Shown here: piece by piece, positions 28,713-37,069 of the stretch | Layout of the letters: each line of letters starts with the position of its first letter | Numbering within the stretch: position 1 is the stretch's first letter | Assembly: GCA_002813105.2 (NCBI GenBank) | Contig: CP017966.2 | Coordinates: 620,001 to 684,000, forward strand | DNA length: 64,000 nucleotides | Direction of reading: 5' to 3' | Source: Methanosarcinales archaeon Met12 | GTDB taxonomy: Archaea > Halobacteriota > UBA148 > JAJOKI01 | Notes under the pieces: model-generated | The model's database searches: none | What the model was told of the DNA's origin: nothing | Seen by the model: the letters and a program-made list of their open reading frames with translations, nothing else | Position numbers and translations under genes: made by a program

Positions 28713-29415
28713 TTTTGTCCCCACCCCTCATCAAAATCGTGGCAAGCTCATCCACGGTGTTTTTATCCAAATCGAGGTTTTTCGTCTTCTCTATTGTTTT
28801 ACTGACGTCATAACTCACCCTTTTTATTCGCACGTCTCCCTCATCCAAATCTAAGATTGCATACGACGCCTTTGCCACCCCGTCCCTCGGCTGGCCCGTG
28901 CTTCCAGGATTTACCAATGTTCGACCATTCACATTTTTGATCATTGGAATATGCGAGTGGCCCAAAAGGATAAAGTCAGAGTCTATCGTTCGTATTTCGT
29001 TTTCTATCTCTTCATCTGGTGTTTTAGGTGTGATGTACTTGAACAAATTGTCAGTGGGGGAGGCGTGCACCATGTAAAAATTATAACCGCTCAATTTAAA
29101 TTCATGGATTAATGGCATTTCTCTCAAAAACTTTAGGTCGCCCTCTTCAAGGACGTTCAAAGTGAAATCTCTCGTCGCGATGGATAGTTGTTTGTACTTG
29201 TATGAGCAACCACAGTCTACTCCAAACGCAACAGCGTGGTCATGGTTGCCCCTAACAGTTCTATGCGCATTCTCCCTTACAAACGCTAAACACTCCGCTG
29301 GATTTGGCCCATAATCGACCACATCGCCCAAAACCAGCAGTTGGTCATAGTCTTCTTCAATAGCCTCTACGCTATCGAGATTTGCATGTATGTCTGAGAG
29401 TAATAGAACTATCAT
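28687..29415 (-). CDS. Metallophosphoesterase (YfcE/MPP superfamily)
   Basis: 242 residues with the two-metal phosphoesterase motifs in order: LLSDIHAN, LGDVVDYGPNP, VRGNHDHAV, VHASPTD and LLGHSHIP. A small cysteine cluster (DCGCSYK) follows the NHD block. The substrate is unknown; relatives are phosphodiesterases or phosphatases. It sits 17 nt downstream of arsR and overlaps the aquaporin gene, so the three form one transcription unit. Confidence 0.9.
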   Translation of the reverse strand: MIVLLLSDIHANLDSVEAIEEDYDQLLVLGDVVDYGPNPAECLAFVRENAHRTVRGNHDHAVAFGVDCGCSYKYKQLSIATRDFTLNVLEEGDLKFLREMPLIHEFKLSGYNFYMVHASPTDNLFKYITPKTPDEEIENEIRTIDSDFILLGHSHIPMIKNVNGRTLVNPGSTGQPRDGVAKASYAILDLDEGDVRIKRVSYDVSKTIEKTKNLDLDKNTVDELATILMRGGDKNGEECFTN

Positions 29416-29432
29416 TTTTTATCCCCCGTAGC

Positions 29433-29717
29433 TTAGCATTTGCATTCGCCTTCGAGTTGTTCGGCAAGTGTCTTCGACCTTTTTATGAGCTCCATGATTC
29501 TTGGATCGGAGACTTTGTACATTATTTTTTTACCCGCTTGTCTGCTTTGCACCAACCCACAGTCTTTCAATATCCTTAGATGGTGTGAGACGAGAGATTG
29601 TTCTTTTTTCAGCGACTCCACGATTTCGTTGACGCATTTTTCGTCGTTTCCAACCACTTTGAGTATCTGGAGCCTATTTTCCTCGCCAAGGCACTTGAAG
29701 AATATATCTTCTTTCAT
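29433..29717 (-). CDS. ArsR family transcriptional regulator
   Basis: 94 residues. The winged-helix core is CLGEENRLQILKVVGNDEKCVNEIVESLKKEQSLVSHHLRILKDCGLVQSRQAGKKIMYKV. Metal-binding candidates are Cys in DEKCVNE and KDCGL and the C-terminal GECKC. It lacks a canonical ELCVCDL box, so the inducer is uncertain; the C-terminal CxC could bind arsenite or a soft metal. It leads the operon with the phosphoesterase and aquaporin and probably represses it. Confidence 0.92.
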   Translation of the reverse strand: MKEDIFFKCLGEENRLQILKVVGNDEKCVNEIVESLKKEQSLVSHHLRILKDCGLVQSRQAGKKIMYKVSDPRIMELIKRSKTLAEQLEGECKC

Positions 29718-29799
29718 ATGAACAAATTATCATATATGTGCTGAGGATACATAAAGATTCTGATGTAGTATCATCACATCGTGCCTTCTAACAAAAACA

Positions 29800-30492
29800 T
29801 CACTTTCTGCATAAATGCACTAAACTCCAATAGACATATTTCAAGCCATGGGCTATCTGCCTGAATCTGTGAGAGGTATGAAATTTGGAATATCCGATTC
29901 TTCTTCTAAAATTCACTGGAACCTCTCCTATTTTCAGACCTGATTTCCAGGCATTATATGTCAGATCATATTCGATATCAAAGCCGTTGGCAACTATATT
30001 TGGCGCTATCGTTTCTACTGCTTTTTTGTTAAATACCCAGTAACTGGTCTGGATATCCGATAATTTCTGCCCGTACATGCGCGAAACGATGCCAGAGGTG
30101 AGGGTGTTTATGAACACCGAAAACCATCCAAGGTATTCTCTCTGTTTGACTATGTTCCTGTTGCCCAGCACCACGTCAAGGTCATTGTCCTTAAGAAATT
30201 TTAACATCTGTATAACCTCTCCAGGGTCATTAGTGTAGTCAGCGTCGATTATCCCTAAATGGTCATGCCCCCTCTTCAAAAACTCTTCCATGCCGGTTTG
30301 AATGCCGCATCCCTTGCCATTGCCATATCTCTGTGTGATGAACCGCCATCCATGTTGCAGGGCAACCTCTTTCGTGAAATCTGTGGAGCCCCCGTCTACC
30401 ACCAGGACTTCAAACTCTCCAGGCATCTCATTTGCCAATGCCCTTATGGCATCTTCTTCGTTTAGGGTGGGCAGTAATAAAAGTAATTTCAT
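29800..30492 (-). CDS. Family 2 glycosyltransferase, dolichyl-phosphate sugar synthase-like
   Basis: 230 residues, one GT-A domain without clear membrane helices. Motifs: LLLPTLNEEDAI at the N-terminus, VVDGGSTDFT, IIDADYTNDPGE (metal-binding DxD) and a terminal PVNFRRRIGYSKFHTSHRF. Related enzymes transfer a sugar from GDP/UDP-sugar to polyprenyl phosphate. The start overlaps the sepS stop (ATGA), so the pair is translationally coupled, although no functional link is obvious. Confidence 0.88.
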   Translation of the reverse strand: MKLLLLLPTLNEEDAIRALANEMPGEFEVLVVDGGSTDFTKEVALQHGWRFITQRYGNGKGCGIQTGMEEFLKRGHDHLGIIDADYTNDPGEVIQMLKFLKDNDLDVVLGNRNIVKQREYLGWFSVFINTLTSGIVSRMYGQKLSDIQTSYWVFNKKAVETIAPNIVANGFDIEYDLTYNAWKSGLKIGEVPVNFRRRIGYSKFHTSHRFRQIAHGLKYVYWSLVHLCRK

Positions 30493-32039
30493 CCTTCTAC
30501 ACGCACCGTCGTGAAAACAGGGCCCCTTATATCTATCTTCTTGTTATTGCTCTGGATATATCTGACTGCAGTAGGGTCTATCCTCACGTTCACATCGCTC
30601 AATGCCTCTGCAATTCTGATTCGGATTTCTTTGCGCCCTCTTTCGATCTCATGCGCCGCCAATGCTGTGAATCCATCGATGAATCGGATGCCTGTGTTGA
30701 TGCCCTTATCACGAATCTCTTTGAATTTTTTCGTCGGCAGGACGCCGATGACATTTCCATTATACACTAATATTTCGTTGAGATATGCCGGTCCACAAAG
30801 CCTTGTGTTTTCTTCTCGTTCAACTACTGATACGGTAACCTGTTCGCCATTTAATTTCCCCTTCCACGCATCGAACTTACAGGGGGATGGTGCATTGCCA
30901 TATCGTTCACACGTCCTGACTATTGCTTCCGCAATGTCCATTCCGACAGGTGTGACCGGCACTTTATCGATGGACATCATCCTGGCGATCTGTTCATCAC
31001 TCAGGCTTAGTTCTTTATACAGTTCTGGAAAATGTACCTCTCTGATATCGGAAATATTCTCTGAAATCATGATCATTCTACCCAACCCCGGGCCAGAATT
31101 GAACACAGGATATTCGATGCCGTAGTTTGCAAGGGCAACAGGCGAGTACATGCCAATCTCGCTGACCTCAATCCGGCCCTTTTCTGAATGCTTCGCAAAG
31201 ACCTCGTAATTGGTCCCTGGGGCATAGTAAGTCGGAGCGTTTGGTTTTGCCCGGAATTCTATCTCGCCATATCCCATCCTTTTGAAGAATTCTTCGGTGA
31301 GGTACCTGCCATCTGCTATCGTGAGGTTTTCGTCCATTACTACCATGCTGAGGTTATAGTGCGCCCTTAGGTGTGTCGCATCCTCTCTTTGTTCTCGCCT
31401 ATATCTCCATCCAAAAGTGAACAGCATTACGGGCAACTCTTTTTTATGCTGAATTGCCTGGAGCGTGGGGAACCATGCCGTCGTGAGATGGGACGTCAAC
31501 GTCAGCGTGGTAGGCAGTGCTCTGATGTTTTTTAATTCGGAGAAGACTTCGTCAAGCAAGTAGTGCGTATCGATGGTGTCCACCCCCAATCGCGTGACCA
31601 GTGCTTCGGTAAAATCTTCGCCTGATTCGATTCGCTCTCTTTTATACTCCTTTAAAAGGGTTCTGAGCTCCTCAAACTTATCAAAACCCTTTATATGGTC
31701 TTTGATCATTTTCTTCTTTTCGTCAGATAGGCCGATATCAGGTCTTGGGAGGGTGGCGAGATAATAAAGGCGGTCAAGGATTGCTGGTGCTTCAGGTCCA
31801 TACTGAAGCCGGACATGTTGTTCATCCCAGATTGGCTTCAAGACGATTTCGTCAAAGCCCATGTCCAGAAGTATATTGCGTGCTTTATCAGAATATACTG
31901 TGAGTAAATGCCTTTGCCCCCTCCTCTTCGGCATGGTAAATCTTCTCTCCTGCCCATCGACAAGCCCAGCAGTCTCTAACCACGTCTTATCAAAGTCCTT
32001 ATTGGTCCTTTCCTTGATATCATTCGGCTCGAATTTCAT
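30489..32039 (-). CDS. sepS: O-phosphoserine-tRNA ligase (SepRS)
   Basis: 516 residues, class II synthetase fold related to PheRS alpha. Recognisable SepRS stretches: KFEPNDIKERTNKDFDKTW, QYGPEAPAILDRLYYLATLPRPDIGLS, motif 2 FTFGWRYRREQREDATHLRAHYN (about residue 220) and motif 3 GPGLGRMIMI. It charges tRNA-Cys with phosphoserine, and SepCysS (not in this window) then makes Cys-tRNA. This route is typical of methanogens and relatives. ATG 32039 is 53 bp from the MITE at 32092, which may now supply or block its promoter. Confidence 0.95.
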   Translation of the reverse strand: MKFEPNDIKERTNKDFDKTWLETAGLVDGQERRFTMPKRRGQRHLLTVYSDKARNILLDMGFDEIVLKPIWDEQHVRLQYGPEAPAILDRLYYLATLPRPDIGLSDEKKKMIKDHIKGFDKFEELRTLLKEYKRERIESGEDFTEALVTRLGVDTIDTHYLLDEVFSELKNIRALPTTLTLTSHLTTAWFPTLQAIQHKKELPVMLFTFGWRYRREQREDATHLRAHYNLSMVVMDENLTIADGRYLTEEFFKRMGYGEIEFRAKPNAPTYYAPGTNYEVFAKHSEKGRIEVSEIGMYSPVALANYGIEYPVFNSGPGLGRMIMISENISDIREVHFPELYKELSLSDEQIARMMSIDKVPVTPVGMDIAEAIVRTCERYGNAPSPCKFDAWKGKLNGEQVTVSVVEREENTRLCGPAYLNEILVYNGNVIGVLPTKKFKEIRDKGINTGIRFIDGFTALAAHEIERGRKEIRIRIAEALSDVNVRIDPTAVRYIQSNNKKIDIRGPVFTTVRVEG

Positions 32040-32091
32040 ATATCTTAAATGAATGTTGAATCTCTTTATTTAAGTTATCTATATGACGCAG

Positions 32092-32181
32092 GGCAGTGTT
32101 ACCTTAAGGACTACCTGAAACGTAAAACAGGTAGGTGCTATGCGTTTTGAAATCGTCATTTCTGCTTTAAGTTAACAGCAC
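32092..32181 (+). mobile_element. 90-bp MITE, copy B
   Basis: Exact reverse complement of 25880-25969. It is bounded by a perfect 9-bp target duplication, ATGACGCAG at 32083-32091 and 32182-32190, which fixes both ends. Termini are imperfect inverted repeats (see copy A); an internal hairpin stem is formed by 32111-32117 and 32128-32134. It lies just upstream of sepS. Identity between copies implies recent transposition by a trans-acting transposase not in the window. Confidence 0.92.
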
Positions 32182-32293
32182 ATGACGCAGATTAAAAATC
32201 TGCGAGAGTTGATAACTCCGCAGGAGTTACAACATCATCAAGTTACTATTTTATATACTAAGAACTATAAATGCTATATAAGGGGTGAGACTA

Positions 32294-32413
32294 TTGTCTA
32301 AATGTGGAGAATCAAAGGGAAAGAAAGTAGAGGCTAAAAAACCAGAGGCTAAAAAACCAGAGGCTAAAAAACCAGAGGGAATAACAGATAAGTTTAAGAA
32401 ATGGAAAAAATAG
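32294..32413 (+). CDS. Tiny lysine-rich repeat protein (39 aa), TTG start
   Basis: TTG 32294 follows a strong GGGGTGAG Shine-Dalgarno (32282-32289) and a TATA-like TTTATATA near 32252-32259. The product starts SKCGESKGKK, has EAKKP in three exact tandem copies, and ends GITDKFKKWKK. It is about 40% lysine. No family recognised; the tail resembles lysine-rich histone-H1-type or nucleoid proteins only in composition. Its stop overlaps the start of a second related ORF (32401). Promoter, Shine-Dalgarno and coding bias together support a real gene. Confidence 0.55.
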   Translation: MSKCGESKGKKVEAKKPEAKKPEAKKPEGITDKFKKWKK

Positions 32414-32475
32414 TAGAGGCTAAAAAACCAGAGGGGATTGTAGATAAGTTTAAGAAATTATTCTACAGGGGTTAA
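32401..32475 (+). CDS. Second tiny lysine-rich ORF (24 aa)
   Basis: ATG 32401 overlaps the stop of the previous ORF in another frame. It encodes MEKIVEAKKPEGIVDKFKK followed by LFYRG. The block EAKKPEGI-x-DKFKK repeats the C-terminal part of the 32294 ORF, so it is a partial tandem copy. Its end overlaps the 3' end of the convergent taw1 gene by 26 nt. It may be a real peptide or only a duplication scar. Confidence 0.4.
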   Translation: MEKIVEAKKPEGIVDKFKKLFYRG

Positions 32476-33379
32476 GCTGTCGCGACGTTTCGCATCCCCT
32501 CTTGGCCTCATTAACCTTTGATAAGAGCACAACGCGACTTATTTCTACATCATCCACTATTGGATAGCCTAATGTTTCTGCGAGCCTTCCAGCGAACTCG
32601 AGAATTGTCTTATGGGATGGCATCGCAGTTCTTGGTAGCCTTTGCCTAGAAAAACCTAGGTGCATGTATGCCTTCACCTCGACATAATCCGGTTCTCCTT
32701 TTTCTATCAGTCTGGCGTATTTCTCAGGGCCCTTGAGATTTATCCCATCGACGAGCGTAATCCTGATAGCCGTTCTGATATCTTTGGTACGCAAAATCTC
32801 AAGTGATTCATTGATGTCGTTCCATGTGTCTCTAACCGGGTTGCAGACACTTTTATATGTCTCCTGGTCCGGAGCATCCAGCGAGATGTAAAGCTGGGTC
32901 GGCCTGATCCTCGCAATCATTTCTGGATGCGTTCCATTCGTCACGACGAACGTGGTCATTCCTCGTTTATGGAACGTTTCGACCAACTCAGACAAGTAGG
33001 GGTACAACGTGGGTTCGCCCGCAAGCGAGATCGCTGCATGCTTCGGCTCTTTTGCCTCTTCCAGTTTTTGCATATTGGTCGTGGTGGCACCGCCATATCC
33101 AGACATCAACCGCATCTGCGCAGCGATGCAACCCTCTACAATGGTCTCTGGGTCATCCCATCCATGCTCGGGGATGGCCATCTCTATCGGACGCCAGCAG
33201 AAGATGCACCGCTGATTGCACGATAACGTTGGCGTCATTTGTACGCAGCGGTGTGACTGTATCCCATAAAATTTGGATTTATAACAGGCGCCCTCATCTC
33301 TGAGGGACCTGTTCAGCCATAGGCACGCTTTTACTGCGCTATGTCCCCCGACCATGTGATATCCCTGTTTTTTTAGCAT
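32450..33379 (-). CDS. taw1: tRNA 4-demethylwyosine synthase (radical SAM)
   Basis: 309 residues from ATG 33379, whose codon overlaps the stop of the upstream gene (an in-frame ATG at 33409 would add ten). The radical SAM cluster is CNQRCIFCWRP (CX3CX2C). Other TYW1/Taw1 blocks are HRCVQMTPTLSCNQ, SLAGEPTLYPYLSEL, TQLYISLDAPD and GYPIVDDVEISRVVLL. It makes the imidazoline ring of wyosine at G37 of tRNA-Phe from m1G and pyruvate. It is last in the GT-C operon, probably by chance of overlap. Confidence 0.95.
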   Translation of the reverse strand: MLKKQGYHMVGGHSAVKACLWLNRSLRDEGACYKSKFYGIQSHRCVQMTPTLSCNQRCIFCWRPIEMAIPEHGWDDPETIVEGCIAAQMRLMSGYGGATTTNMQKLEEAKEPKHAAISLAGEPTLYPYLSELVETFHKRGMTTFVVTNGTHPEMIARIRPTQLYISLDAPDQETYKSVCNPVRDTWNDINESLEILRTKDIRTAIRITLVDGINLKGPEKYARLIEKGEPDYVEVKAYMHLGFSRQRLPRTAMPSHKTILEFAGRLAETLGYPIVDDVEISRVVLLSKVNEAKRGCETSRQLNPCRIIS

Positions 33380-33672
33380 ATCAATCGGCGCAATGCTCTT
33401 TTCGTGCAATCCATCACTTCCATGTTTGTAAATATCATGAAAAGGGCCATAAATATGATTAAGGTGTGGAAGTTTAGGCCAATACTCTTGGGCAGGCTAA
33501 GAACAATTGCGATGAATATCAAAACCAATAAACTTAATCCAAAACTCAACATGATAATCTCTTCTATCTCAAGATTTTTCAGCATCTTCATGGTCCTGAG
33601 CAAGTTGAGTCCAGGCAGGATCAATAAATACAATACTGAAAATGCCAATATGCCAATCGCTGTTATGTCCAT
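33373..33672 (-). CDS. Small membrane protein (99 aa)
   Basis: Three hydrophobic helices (ITAIGILAFSVLYLLILPG, then IIMLSFGLSLLVLIFIAIVL and LIIFMALFMIFTN) with a short cytoplasmic basic end. It begins at the base after the stop of the 33673-35502 gene and overlaps the taw1 start. Similar short hydrophobic units occur at the N-terminus of the neighbouring GT-C-like protein (33673-35502), so it may be a detached part of such a protein. No function assigned. Confidence 0.7.
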   Translation of the reverse strand: MDITAIGILAFSVLYLLILPGLNLLRTMKMLKNLEIEEIIMLSFGLSLLVLIFIAIVLSLPKSIGLNFHTLIIFMALFMIFTNMEVMDCTKRALRRLIC

Positions 33673-35502
33673 CTAAATCACCCTATATATTCGCACACCA
33701 CTGAGATCGTATACCTTTTCGAAATAATCCGCATCTCTCAAAGTATCGTTAAGTGGATATTTTGCTTCCCTGTGTCCGACGAACACATATGAAACCTCTC
33801 TGGCGTGCAAGTCGCTGTTCAATCGGGACGGATTCCCCTCATAAAAGAGGCGATTCACGTCTGCCCAGTCATCGACTCCGTGATACTGCATCATATATAA
33901 CTGACCTGCATAGGCTATGCGTCGTCCGGTCAATAAGGGGATTCTTGGAAAGTGGGAGGGCTCTTCTAAGAATATTGCATCGTATGGCGTGTTCTCATAA
34001 ATCCAGTCCAATGCCTGCATCTCACTGTTGTCTACATGGATATAATTGCTGTTCATGTAGAATCCGACCAGTATTATAGTTGAGGGCAGTATGAGTAGTA
34101 TTGCCAATAATGGGAGATACTTCTTGAGGGAGGATGTCTTCTTGTATGATTCATACACAAAATATCCCGAAAATATTGAAGCCGTTATCGTCAAATATAC
34201 GAGAAATCTGTATGTATTTTGTGTGAGCGGCAGGGTGATGAAGTTCAGTATTATTAATAAGACTGCGCCAAATATTAAGACTCCCCGTGCTTTTTCGTTG
34301 TGCCGCGATCTCCACGCTCCAATGATGCCAAATGGCACCAGTATCCCCAGCGCCAGAATCGCCGAGAGTATGATGTTTGGATGGCGTGCGATCATAATAT
34401 GCGATGGTGCATTTTGTGGAAACACTGCCAGTTGGGATACTGCGATGAGAGAGGCTAATACCAATATAATCGCATTGATTTCCAATTTTTTTCTGTTCCA
34501 TAGCATATGCAGGGCAACCAAAACGAAAAGCGGAAATGAGGATATGAGATGATAGTACGTCAGAATACCTAAGGAGACGCCAGTCAATGCCGCCATCCTC
34601 CTGGAAACTTCGGCAGTAGAGACAGTCCAGGCATATAATACAAAGACCATCAGGACCAGGGCAAATGCCTGCGTCTGCGGCATGAGGTAGAACAACAGGG
34701 TCGGGTCGTATTTTAGCATGACCACGTCCTCGAAATTATATGTAAGCGCTTGAAACAGGTCGACCTGTCCGTGATGCATTGCTATATACAACCACGACAG
34801 ACCGCCCGTGAAAACATATATCAGAGATGAGCACACTGCCGACCCCTCATCAAACACATATCTCGAAAGCAGGTACATGTTCAAGAACAGGGCGAATATG
34901 AGCATGGGAAAAACGATTTTTAGTATCGAGAATAGATGCACCCCCGTCAATTTACACAAATCCCCCATGAAGATGTGCATGAACCAGTTATACGGTATAT
35001 GGTGCCCAGGGAGATATGGGTCTTCCACAGGAATTTGAGGCGCATTGATATATCGCTGTATGATGGACAGATGATAGTTCAAATCTGCCACATGGGTTGG
35101 GTTCGCCACAAGACCATCACCAGTAAACGTGAAGCAGCCCAGAAGTGGTAAAAATACTACCATTGCTGGGATTATCGCCAGTAAAATGATGATGCCATCC
35201 TGTCTGCTGGGTTGCACCTTAAATTCCTTGTTCAACAAGCAGATAGACAAAATGATGAACAGGCCAAGTACCATTCGCATTATGTCCAGATCAAGAAGGC
35301 GCGTGATGACCGATATGACTGGTAATACGAGCAGAGACAGCGTTATAGACGCTGCAGTCAGTTCAACGATGTTAACCTGCTTTTTCATGTGAGCATACAC
35401 ACAAAATCCTGGGGAGAACAGCAGGAATGGCAATGATACGGGTCCAAGGGGCAGCATCACCAATATGCCTGCCAGGATGCCTGCCAGCACAAGTTTCCTC
35501 AT
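33673..35502 (-). CDS. GT-C-like polytopic membrane protein with extracytoplasmic C-terminal domain
   Basis: 609 residues: about 12 hydrophobic helices (residues 1-480), then a soluble ~120-residue domain (EMQALDWIYENTPYDAIFLE, then YVFVGHREAKYP and YDLSGVRIYRVI). An acidic loop after the first helices (GDGLVANPTHVADLNYHL and VEDPYLPGHHIPYNWF) fits GT-C enzymes such as oligosaccharyltransferase or mannosyltransferases using lipid-linked sugar. The exact activity is unknown. It overlaps the upstream gene by 4 nt (ATGA). Confidence 0.75.
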   Translation of the reverse strand: MRKLVLAGILAGILVMLPLGPVSLPFLLFSPGFCVYAHMKKQVNIVELTAASITLSLLVLPVISVITRLLDLDIMRMVLGLFIILSICLLNKEFKVQPSRQDGIIILLAIIPAMVVFLPLLGCFTFTGDGLVANPTHVADLNYHLSIIQRYINAPQIPVEDPYLPGHHIPYNWFMHIFMGDLCKLTGVHLFSILKIVFPMLIFALFLNMYLLSRYVFDEGSAVCSSLIYVFTGGLSWLYIAMHHGQVDLFQALTYNFEDVVMLKYDPTLLFYLMPQTQAFALVLMVFVLYAWTVSTAEVSRRMAALTGVSLGILTYYHLISSFPLFVLVALHMLWNRKKLEINAIILVLASLIAVSQLAVFPQNAPSHIMIARHPNIILSAILALGILVPFGIIGAWRSRHNEKARGVLIFGAVLLIILNFITLPLTQNTYRFLVYLTITASIFSGYFVYESYKKTSSLKKYLPLLAILLILPSTIILVGFYMNSNYIHVDNSEMQALDWIYENTPYDAIFLEEPSHFPRIPLLTGRRIAYAGQLYMMQYHGVDDWADVNRLFYEGNPSRLNSDLHAREVSYVFVGHREAKYPLNDTLRDADYFEKVYDLSGVRIYRVI

Positions 35503-36509
35503 CGTGCTACCACCTTATCCAACATGCCATTGAGCTGGCACAGGAAATAATAGAGGCCAAAACCGGAGAATATCACCATGCAGCCCACCAGGAACGTGAA
35601 GAATCTGTCCATAAATATATGCATCCCTATCAGGTCATTTTTCGTCAGCAACAGCGTAGCGATGAACCAGGATAGCATCAGCAGTTTATGGTCTTTCTTT
35701 ATTGCATCCGAGTAAAAGGTGCGGAAAAGTCCGATTATGAAGAATGGAATGAGAACAAGCCCCGCTCTGGCAAACAATGTCCAGTCCACGACCGTGCCTT
35801 CACGATATACTATCTGTGATATGCCGAAGATGTCCAATGTTTGCAGAGAGTGCAACTGCCAGATGCCGTATGTGGCACAGGCTGCAAGCAATGGAATAAA
35901 AGACGATAAAAATTTACTCCTGTCCTTTATTTGGAAGATAGAGTAAACCAGCAGTGTAGCAACAAGTGCTAACAGCGTAATCTGATGTGTCAGGGCGGTC
36001 AGCATAGCCGACAGGACGGTCAACGATTTCCGCTCCGTGACCACAAAATAGAATGTCAGTGGGACCATGAACATCCCCAGCAGTTGCGGCAATGGCCTCG
36101 ACGTGAAAATGGAGAGTTCTGGGGACGATACAAAGAGCATGGCGGCGCAGAGTCCGACATAACGACCGTCATAAATCCTGTAGGCGAGACAATATATTGC
36201 CAGGATGATGAAAATGGCTATGACGATCGTCATTATGCCGGAGAGGGGCATCGGGTCGATGTTGGATGTTATTGAAATGGATGCGATTAACAGCCTGTAT
36301 GCTGGAACGTAAAAATGTCTGAAATTCCCCCCATACGACAATTCATACACAGGATAATACATCGTATCTATTGTATTTCGTATGATTCCGACGTGATACA
36401 TCGTATTGCCAAACATGGGGATGATGTGCCCCTCTAATATCGGGAGCCTGTACCAGATTGCTGCACATATGATGGCGAATAACAGAAGCTGCTCGTTCTT
36501 TATCTTCAA
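35499..36509 (-). CDS. Polytopic membrane protein, GT-C-like, lacking the C-terminal domain
   Basis: 336 residues with about nine hydrophobic helices and an early extracytoplasmic loop (PMFGNTMYHVGIIRNTIDTMYYPVYELSYGG). It looks like the membrane half of the protein at 33673-35502 and has no soluble C-terminal domain; that domain appears to be the separate gene just upstream (36506-36985). Overlaps of 4 nt on both sides show tight coupling. Confidence 0.72.
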   Translation of the reverse strand: MKIKNEQLLLFAIICAAIWYRLPILEGHIIPMFGNTMYHVGIIRNTIDTMYYPVYELSYGGNFRHFYVPAYRLLIASISITSNIDPMPLSGIMTIVIAIFIILAIYCLAYRIYDGRYVGLCAAMLFVSSPELSIFTSRPLPQLLGMFMVPLTFYFVVTERKSLTVLSAMLTALTHQITLLALVATLLVYSIFQIKDRSKFLSSFIPLLAACATYGIWQLHSLQTLDIFGISQIVYREGTVVDWTLFARAGLVLIPFFIIGLFRTFYSDAIKKDHKLLMLSWFIATLLLTKNDLIGMHIFMDRFFTFLVGCMVIFSGFGLYYFLCQLNGMLDKVVAR

Positions 36510-36985
36510 TATATCACCCTATAAATTCTAACATCCTGGTTCTCGTACACCAATTTAAAGTAGTTTGTATCACTAAATTTGTCAACTTCGACATCCTTCC
36601 ACCCATATCCGGCATGGATTTGCCTTTTTAACGGGACAAAGACGTAGGTACAGTTGTATTTCCTGCATATCTCGAATGCCTCGCTGGAAGAGGTGGTGGT
36701 AAATATCCTTTCTGCGTCTGCCATGCGTTGCATAGGGTCCGGTGCATTCGCCCAGTCCCCTCCCACGATTGGGATTCTCGTCGTCATGCCCATAATCAGC
36801 TCGCCACCGAAAATATCTGCGGCGAATTTATCATCTGGCGATGTATTCTCGTTTATCCAGGTGGTCGCATCCAGTTCACCTTGAGTAACGACCTGTACCA
36901 GCCAGGGGTCTGTTTGGTACTTTACCTGGTACATTCCAGCGATGAGCAAAACAGAAAATATCGCCACGACGAGTATTTTATTCAT
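36506..36985 (-). CDS. Membrane-anchored protein homologous to the C-terminal domain of the GT-C protein
   Basis: About 159 residues from ATG 36985 (in-frame ATG 37045 adds 20 unlikely residues). One N-terminal hydrophobic anchor (KILVVAIFSVLLIAGMY) is followed by a soluble domain: LDATTWINENTSPDDKF, CTYVFVPLKRQ and a terminal YFKLVYENQDVRIYRVIY. This matches block for block the C-terminus of the 33673-35502 protein (DWIYENT, YVFVGHR, VRIYRVI). It is therefore a split-off domain, encoded upstream of its membrane partner. Confidence 0.72.
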   Translation of the reverse strand: MNKILVVAIFSVLLIAGMYQVKYQTDPWLVQVVTQGELDATTWINENTSPDDKFAADIFGGELIMGMTTRIPIVGGDWANAPDPMQRMADAERIFTTTSSSEAFEICRKYNCTYVFVPLKRQIHAGYGWKDVEVDKFSDTNYFKLVYENQDVRIYRVIY

Positions 36986-37069
36986 ATTGATACTAATGTG
37001 GTTATGGCGTATGTAAAATTTTCGCCATCTGGATTTATAAGGCAAGAGGGCGAATAAAAAGTGATAAAC

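Noticed and set aside
25880-32181. A 6.3-kb invertible segment or composite transposon flanked by the 90-bp inverted repeat
   Set aside because: Each 90-bp copy has its own different target duplication right at its ends, so they are two independent insertions; no recombinase lies between them.
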